DNA of 12,614 nucleotides from positions 1 through 12,614 of the forward strand of contig JALLAZ010000718.1 of NCBI GenBank assembly GCA_036939755.1, read 5' to 3'. The position numbers were made by a program, and so were the translations under genes. The notes under the pieces were generated by a model. The model saw nothing but the letters and a program-made list of their open reading frames with translations. It searched no databases and was not told where the DNA came from. Shown here piece by piece: positions 7,545 to 12,614 of the stretch (its first letter is position 1; each line of letters opens with the position of its first letter). Origin of the DNA: Stephanodiscus triporus. Lineage: Eukaryota; Bacillariophyta; Thalassiosirophyceae; Thalassiosirales; Thalassiosiraceae.

Positions 7545-8601
7545 TCAACGCCCCCGGTGTATGCCGTTGTTCACGATCCACAGGACGTCGGCTCCGGCAT
7601 TCCTCCCCACCAATGACGTTGGTTTCCAGCATGTCGCTAATCATGATGACCCTCCTCCTCCTCTGACCTCCATCTTTCTCATCATCGTCGCCCGAAAACG
7701 ATGACGACAACACAATGTTTTTAACCTTTCCGAATGGTTTACGCCCACGCACCCTCCTCCATCATGTCCCCGACCGGATGGCAGTTCGTAGTCCGCACGA
7801 ATCGCTCGTACACATCCCCAATTGCCCCGGGCATGGGCATGGGCATCCCGTTTTCTGGATCCGGCCGGACCTTGTCGGGGTCCCGCACGAGCATGGGCAA
7901 TTTCCTCCTCGAGGCGATGGTTGTGCTCCTCTCCATGACCTCCCAGTAGAGCGCCTCGTTGTCCCCCTTGGATATCACCCCCCCCCAGAGCCGTTGTCGA
8001 TGGTGAACGTCCCCCTGGCAAGGATGAGGTTGGCGTCCTCGATGGACGACAGCGTCCACCCCGCTGACGCGCAGTACCCCCCGTTGTCGTTGCCGCCGCA
8101 AAGACAAATATGTTCCTCTTCCCTTGTTTTGCAAGGTCATCAATTGCCTCTCAATTATTGTATCCGATGCCTTCGTCCCCTTGCAGGAGACGGTCGGAGA
8201 CATCCCCGGACGTGATTACGTCGTGGATGTTGGCGGGGTTGACTCCCAACCTGACTAGCATCCCCTCGGAGTCCTCCCTCCTCTTGCTGGAGTTGCTGAG
8301 TATTGTCAGCCTCTTCCCCGACTCCTTCAATTTCCGCACGACGTTCAACGCGCCCTCGTACATACGGGATGTGGCCGTCGTAGGAGGAAGGCATCGTGGT
8401 TGTCAAGTATGTTGGGGGAGGACAGGCTGTCGACCATCTCAAGGCCAAGGGCAAGGGGGCGGCGGCAGCGGTCGTGGTCTTTGATCCCGCTCCGTTGGAG
8501 GATGGATCGTCGGCAGATGCTCGACCAACGCGTCGCATCGGTCGAGAACGATGACCCCCACCACATCTGCGGCCGACTGGTGGTGGCGGCAAAAAAAACA
8601 C
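7545..8601 (-). pseudogene. Broken HAD-superfamily (subclass IIA) phosphatase gene
   Basis: Blocks in order from 8601: an Ala/Pro-rich N-terminus that could be a targeting region; MVDSLSSPNILDNHDAFLL (ends 8381); DGHIPY; MYEGALNVVRKLKESGKRLT with ILSNSSKRRE (HAD motif II) and VITSGDVSDRLLQGDE (8363-8151); EAIDDLAKQGKRNIFVF; GGYCASAGWTLSSIEDANLI-LARG; VISKGDNEALYWEVMERSTT; RKLPMLVRDPDKVRPD; GRKPFGKV (lysine of motif III); VIMISDMLETNVIGG (motif IV Asp); NAGADVLWIVNNGIH to TGA 7545. This is the layout of the HAD-IIA/TIGR01459-like family, sugar-phosphate-type phosphatases. At least five frame changes separate the blocks. Between FLL and DGH only one base remains where the family has D-x-x-GVLH, so the catalytic aspartate is gone. 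Family recognition is strong and substrate unknown. Confidence 0.7.
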
Positions 8602-8737
8602 CGCCAGGGAGAGGCGAGGATGGTGGGGTGCCTTGGGGGTGGATGGGATGCCACCATGTTGTTTTCAGGAACTTTCATTGTTGTCGGCCATGGGGATTGT
8701 GTGGGGGAAGAGCTGGGTGGTAGTGTTAAGGAAATTT

Positions 8738-8777
8738 GTGTAATCGATTACACAAAAGTGTAATCGATTACCCAAAA
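8738..8777. promoter_or_regulatory. Tandem 20 bp repeat built on a perfect 16 bp palindrome
   Basis: GTGTAATCGATTACAC (8738-8753) is a perfect palindrome. The 20 bp unit GTGTAATCGATTAC(A/C)CAAAA occurs twice in direct tandem (8738-8757 and 8758-8777), and a third unit may begin at 8778 (GTGTATTCG). The second palindrome has one mismatch. Two identical dyads spaced by about two helical turns look like binding sites for a dimeric DNA-binding protein. They lie upstream of the broken HAD gene (- strand). Function is inference. Confidence 0.5.
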
Positions 8778-9191
8778 GTGTATTCGTCTGTCCGGCACCT
8801 GTTTGTGAGTAGTACTAGTTCAAATGGTGCTACATACGTAGCAGTATGTAGGGTTAAATCGGCAATTGCAAGAAAGTGTGTGATCGCGCCAAAAAAGCGG
8901 GGATGCTCTACAAATTCCCCCCTTTTGGCGCCCAATCCAGTGTGTCTTCCTGGAAATTCACACAGCACGATGACTCAGTCAATACAATATGATACAACTT
9001 AAGAAATTAGGTATATTTACTTGCTACCTATACCTTTTTCACCATACTGGAGTCTTCATACGCCGAGGGCTCGTCAACCAAACTGCGTCGCAGTCGGAAC
9101 CGCTAGAGAGAGGGCGTCTCTCCTTCAAGGACTCGGGTCCTTGGTAAGATTGGCTACTCAACGCCATTCAACCCTGTATCCACAGGGATTT
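8778..9191. other. Non-coding interval with short inverted repeats
   Basis: No gene is seen. This should include the 3' untranslated part of the minus-strand retroelement. Inverted repeats: TGCTAC-ATAC-GTAGCA near 8828-8843; GCGCCAAAA (8886-8894) against TTTTGGCGC (8923-8931) with partly matching GGGGA/TCCCC inside; CAAGGAC-TCGG-GTCCTTG near 9127-9144. A clear poly(T) tract, expected on the plus strand if a polyadenylated minus-strand element ended here, is not present. Confidence 0.5.
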
Positions 9192-10955
9192 TCAACAATT
9201 GAGTCTAAAACAGTGCCCATCATAAAGCGGTCTGTGCAGCGCCTGTTGAGTGCGCTGCCTCGTCAGCGTCGCCGCCTCTTGTGCGGCACGAATGGCAATT
9301 AGCCAGTATTCCTCCTGTTCCCCAGGAGATGTCGCCATGTCCCCAAAATTCACATCCATCATCCAAAGGTCCTCGTCCAACAGTCCTTCTGTACCCATCT
9401 CCATTTGCTCCTTGATCTCCCGCTGAATCTCCTCCTTTCTGAGAGTAGCTTGTGTTCTCGTCACCGAATCGTGTATCTGCACATTTCGATAGAGCCACTG
9501 ACCGTGGGTGGTCTCGAGGAGTTTCCGGATTAACCCCTTCGCCCAACTTACCGGAGTGAGCCGCGTGCCTTCCCTATAATGATATTGGCCATGGATCCTG
9601 CGCATATGTAAACTGATCATGCCTTCCATGAACTGCCACCACCCGATGGTGTCTCGATCCCTCGCCATTTGTTGGTAGTCGTCACCTAGACCGGCACAGA
9701 TTTCCATCATTGTTCTGCCCTCATGGGCCCAGGCATACTCCGCGATGCAATCCAAGAGGTCCGGATTGGTATTGGCCTCTTCAAGCCATACCTCCATTAG
9801 ATTGATAGTGTGCCTTAGTGTTTCCACTCTCTTGCTATGTTCACAGTCAAGAACGTGCACACAGGTATCCCTTTCCAGGAGACAGCTAGGGCATTTCCGG
9901 ACTGTGTTTTTATCCCATTCCATCGTGCCCGCAATCCCTATCACCTGCTTACACGCCCATTGCTGAAATAGACGTGGAACCTCATGCAGCGTCCCATAAA
10001 CCATCTCCCAATCTACCTTGTCAAAAGCATCATGTGACAGAATGCCCAGTTGAGAAAATTGCTTCCACGCCAAATGGCGATGTGCTAGGTAACGAGTCTC
10101 GTGTCCAGAGTCTGCCGTGATCTTGAATGACAAGGAGGCAACTATACACACCGGTTCTAGCGGAAACGCCTCTTGAACAGGCAGACGGGTTGGAGGGAGG
10201 TCCCACAAGACTTGATTGGCATAGTAGTCTATGTTGACATTTAATTTAGCCGGACGAGAGAGCACCGCGTATGTGTACTGATCATCCTGATGCGCCTTGA
10301 CATGGGAATAGTATCTCGCAAAAGATATCTTTCCGCAGTTGACCATAATGTTCTTTAAGACATCCGAATGGGCAAGGCCGGAGGGGATACGCGAAGATGA
10401 TAGATTCTTAACCTTCTCCAGTGCACCCAAGCAGTCAGAATAGATATGAACTGATCCCCCCAGCCCCAGGTTAATGTCATTGATCGCGAGGAGGAGCAGG
10501 TGGACCGCCATTAAACCAATCAGCTCCCCCCTGTAGCTACAGGCTGTCCTGGATGCCTCCGGAAAGGAGCACCACAGCCTTCCTCGGCCTCTTGTACATT
10601 CCAACACCACCGCTGCTGAGTGAATATGCAGATATAAATCCTTCATGTAAGAGCCATCCGTCACTGCCACACATGTCCCTTCTGCGATGGACACCGCTAA
10701 CCAGTCGTCATCGCCAACCCACTGGAGGTTGTCCCAAATCCAAGTGCGCTGCCAACGATGAAGAACCTCCCAAAAATCCGACGGTGGCTGGGGTTGAGGT
10801 GGAGGCCCTGTGAAGCACAAGATAGTTTTACTACCGTCTCTTTCGTCTCGCACCGAGCAGATATCACCGAAATCCCTCTGGGGGAGATCCCTGGTGTGGC
10901 AAATCCACTTGTTAATGCGACGTGTAGTGCCCTCAGCGGGAATATATGTGTCCAT
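9192..10955 (-). CDS. Intact RNase H / zinc-motif protein, C-terminal part of a retroelement polyprotein
   Basis: 587 codons, ATG 10955-10953, stop 9194-9192, the longest intact frame in the window. Residues about 94-250 form an RNase H domain: VAVTDGSY (D100), YRGELIGLMA (E144), IYSDCLGALEKV (D174), SHVKAHQDD (H222) and NVNIDYYANQ (D243), so all four acidic residues of the D-E-D-D set are present. Residues 355-373 hold C-P-S-C-x6-C-x-H-x3-C-x-H, like the zinc motif after RNase H in non-LTR elements. The C-terminus (about 405-565) is helical, tryptophan-rich and charged (HGQWLYRNVQIHD, RKEEIQREIKEQME). I recall close relatives in many copies in diatom genomes. The same frame continues upstream of this ATG into reverse transcriptase sequence, so the ATG is probably an internal methionine (ALMDTYIPAEG). 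Whether this half is expressed alone is unknown. Confidence 0.8.
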   Translation of the reverse strand: MDTYIPAEGTTRRINKWICHTRDLPQRDFGDICSVRDERDGSKTILCFTGPPPQPQPPSDFWEVLHRWQRTWIWDNLQWVGDDDWLAVSIAEGTCVAVTDGSYMKDLYLHIHSAAVVLECTRGRGRLWCSFPEASRTACSYRGELIGLMAVHLLLLAINDINLGLGGSVHIYSDCLGALEKVKNLSSSRIPSGLAHSDVLKNIMVNCGKISFARYYSHVKAHQDDQYTYAVLSRPAKLNVNIDYYANQVLWDLPPTRLPVQEAFPLEPVCIVASLSFKITADSGHETRYLAHRHLAWKQFSQLGILSHDAFDKVDWEMVYGTLHEVPRLFQQWACKQVIGIAGTMEWDKNTVRKCPSCLLERDTCVHVLDCEHSKRVETLRHTINLMEVWLEEANTNPDLLDCIAEYAWAHEGRTMMEICAGLGDDYQQMARDRDTIGWWQFMEGMISLHMRRIHGQYHYREGTRLTPVSWAKGLIRKLLETTHGQWLYRNVQIHDSVTRTQATLRKEEIQREIKEQMEMGTEGLLDEDLWMMDVNFGDMATSPGEQEEYWLIAIRAAQEAATLTRQRTQQALHRPLYDGHCFRLNC

Positions 10956-12245
10956 CAGTGCTCCCTTAATGTGGAACAGCCGGGCTGTCTCCAGATTGTA
11001 CCTCCACTACCAGATTTTGTGCCCCTTTGCGACCAAAGGCCCCAGTTATCGGTCGGGCCGGCCCCTTGGTGCCAGTTGTAAAATTGCTTGTCTCCAAAGG
11101 GCAAAATCCCGACGAGGTGGGCGTTCCTGCAGGAAGATCAAGGTAGACCACACCTCCTACTGAGGTCGCTGAGTGAGATATTTTTTGTCCAGCGCCCAAC
11201 CACTCGCGTCAAAGACGTCCGACATGAATAGCATGTGCTGGTGACATCTCACCCAGTTCAACCGCTGGAGCTCCTCAGTCGTAAAGCCTAACGACTCGAA
11301 GGCCCGCATGATCCAGCCATCGCCCTCTCATGGAAACTTCAACGGTAGATCTCGGATTTCCACCCGGAAGCCGAAGAGGTCCACCTTTTCCCACACCGAG
11401 CACAGCCAGCTGTGGCTGACCCACTTGCTGTACTTGGAGAAGGATTCTGATAGAAGCTGCAGGGAAACTCCCCCTTCTATCATTAGCAATTCCATCGAGA
11501 CCTGCATGTGTGTCCCGAGACCGGTGCTGCAGCTGTAGTGTGTGAGAAGCTTGGTAAGCTGTGCCACAAAACACTCTATCCCCGGGTGGGGTAGGCCAAC
11601 TCCATAAAAACCCCTGTCCAATTGTCGCAATTCGCGGCAGATAGTTCACCAAAAACTGCACATCGGGAGCATACCGTAATAAGTCTTCATGAGGCTTTCC
11701 TCCAGATCCGCGAATGGTGCGCTGATGGTACTAATCCCGAATGACACACTTGGCCAGAATTGCTTATCCAGCAAGTAGTTCAGGATGCACTTATTGAGCT
11801 TGCTGACCTTGGCCTTCACAATAGCGCCTGTGCTGCTCCTGGTGGGGCACGTCATTTGCCCCAGGGTCTTGGCCGGGGTCGATACTGGGAGATGCTCAAT
11901 AGCGGGGAGTGAGCCATCCTCGAGGGCAACCTTGATCCCTAAGGCCTTGCCCCCTTTGTTCCCGGCATATCACCATGACCCGTCCGCTCGCCACACGAAA
12001 GAAATGATATGGTAAAAGCACTTTCCTGGCTTTAGAGCTCCTCCTGATGCCAGCAGAAGTTTTCCCCAATTAAGGATAGACTCCTGAAAGGCCTCGTGTA
12101 CCTCAGCCACCGTCTGAATCCTGGTCATGTCGAGATGCTCTCTGTCTGAATCATCGACAAAAACGGAGCCAGCTGAGTGGTGTGTCGTTTCCGTTACCAG
12201 ACATATTAAGTGTACACCATGGCCTTTCCGCTTGTGTGCCTCCTC
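10956..12245 (-). pseudogene. Reverse transcriptase part of the same polyprotein, six in-frame stops
   Basis: This is the same frame as the RNase H ORF, open from 12245 (an in-frame TGA lies at 12246-12248). It starts with EEAHKRKGHGVHLICLVTE and HHSAGSVFVDDSDREHLDM. FVDD at 12150-12161 is the x-x-DD catalytic motif of the reverse transcriptase palm. Then come WGKLLLASGGALKPGKCFYH, HLPVSTPAKTLGQMTCP, LLDKQFWPSVSFGISTISAP, LRQLDRGFYGVGLPHPGIE and WEKVDLFGFRVEIRDLPLKF, the connection region toward RNase H. Stops: TGA 11970-11972, TGA 11646-11648, TGA 11328-11330, TAG 11157-11159, TAA 11046-11048, TAG 11007-11009. No frameshift occurs in 430 codons. The fingers and the first palm aspartate motif, which should lie upstream, are absent, so the element is 5' truncated or interrupted near 12245. 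Confidence 0.75.
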
Positions 12246-12259
12246 TCAACACTACATAG

Positions 12260-12490
12260 TTGATCAAGTAACAATTTATTGTAACACTCAACACGTACTG
12301 CTTCTAGAAGCAATAAATTTTTTCTTACAAAAATTTATTGTTGCGCCGATACTATATATTATTACTTGTAACAGTTTATTGTTACAATAAAAATAAACTG
12401 TGACTAGTAGCAATAAATTGTTACTAAGACTATTCTTAATAGAGCAAATAATAAATCAATTTATTGTTTCTAGCAGAAACAATTTACTGT
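12260..12490. repeat. AT-rich cluster of short inverted repeats with a TAACAATTTATTG core
   Basis: Several overlapping inverted repeats are packed here. GTAACAATTTATTGTAAC (12268-12285) is palindromic but for one pair. CAATAAATTTTT (12311-12322) and AAAAATTTATTG (12329-12340) are perfect 12 bp arms around 6 bases. ACAGTTTATT (12371-12380) and AATAAACTGT (12392-12401) are perfect arms around 11 bases. TAGTAGCAAT/ATTGTTACTA lies at 12406-12427 with one mismatch. TTGTTTCT (12464-12471) and AGAAACAA (12475-12482) are perfect arms around 3 bases. All but the last are built on variants of the same core in alternating orientation. No coding capacity. Could be a foldback/MITE-type element or nested copies. 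Confidence 0.6.
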
Positions 12491-12614
12491 CACAAATTGA
12501 TGTATTCTATTACCACTAAATACCTATCTTTACTAGGCTTACATACTAACTCCCCCCCTCCTCCCCTATCAAAACTGTCTCTTCGTCTTGGCCCTTTTTG
12601 AAGCTCGCACCACC
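12491..12614. other. Window end, nothing recognisable
   Basis: Mixed sequence with a C-rich tract (about 12551-12569). It is not recognisable as the missing 5' part of the reverse transcriptase on either strand. Confidence 0.4.

Larger units (their letters stand above)
9192..12245 (-). mobile_element. 5'-truncated RT-RNase H retroelement
   Basis: The order reverse transcriptase, RNase H, C2-CHCH zinc motif on one frame, with no integrase or protease visible, suggests a non-LTR (LINE-like) element, and 5' truncation is common in that class. Against a simple LINE copy: no poly(A) tail (plus-strand poly(T)) is evident below 9192. The exact ends are not defined. The 5' end gives way within about 20 bp to the AT-rich inverted-repeat cluster at 12260-12490, so that cluster may have interrupted the element. 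Confidence 0.6.

Noticed and set aside
7715..8215. 166-codon plus-strand open frame
   Set aside because: It lies opposite the HAD-IIA remnant, whose minus-strand motifs are clear; composition is that of an antisense frame.
9100..9190. Hairpins near 9105-9145 that could suggest a tRNA or small RNA
   Set aside because: No clover-leaf, no T-loop GTTCRA-type box at the right spacing and no anticodon arm could be placed.
9192..12245. Alternative genetic code or stop readthrough to explain the six internal stops
   Set aside because: All three stop codons occur, they cluster in one half, and the element is also 5' truncated; decay is the simpler reading.
9192..12614. LTR retrotransposon or virus-derived polyprotein
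   Set aside because: No long terminal repeats, protease or integrase motif seen; the RT-RNase H-zinc motif order fits a non-LTR-type element better.

Overview
This looks like nuclear DNA from a diatom, most likely a Thalassiosirales-type centric. The evidence is protein-level and comes from recognition, not from a search. The minus-strand reverse transcriptase/RNase H protein, the CCCH-type ORF and the coiled-coil ORF resemble protein families I recall from diatom repeat DNA. The Zn2Cys6-bearing ORF and the HAD-IIA and PA-domain remnants fit a stramenopile alga. No bacterial operon structure, rRNA, tRNA or CRISPR array is visible. Nearly every coding block is broken, so the window is accessory, repeat-rich DNA: a graveyard of retroelement pieces and decayed genes.

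Layout. 1-570: diverged tandem repeat with a ~180 bp period. 571-1080: no gene. 1090-1881 (+): broken CCCH-family retroelement ORF, ending at an AT-rich element with imperfect terminal inverted repeats (1881-2096). 2364-3123 (+): broken gene with a complete Zn2Cys6 cysteine pattern. 3204-4568 (-): decayed retroelement ORF with a charged N-terminal region. 4584-5494: duplicated non-coding segments. 5563-5853 (-): unrecognised ORF. 6398-7217 (+): frameshifted PA-domain gene. 7545-8601 (-): frameshifted HAD-IIA phosphatase gene that has lost its nucleophile motif. 8738-8777: tandem palindrome. 9192-12245 (-): 5'-truncated reverse transcriptase/RNase H element. 12260-12490: AT-rich cluster of short inverted repeats.

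The most striking signal is in the last element. Its reading frame runs from 12245 to 9192, 1017 codons, without one frameshift. The reverse transcriptase half (430 codons) carries six in-frame stops, while the RNase H/zinc-motif half (587 codons) carries none, has its own ATG and keeps its catalytic residues. This could be chance, mosaic origin, or retention of the RNase H half for a host function. The three retroelement blocks (1090-1881 +, 3204-4568 -, 9192-12245 -) look like parts of one element family, but order and strands do not fit one insertion.
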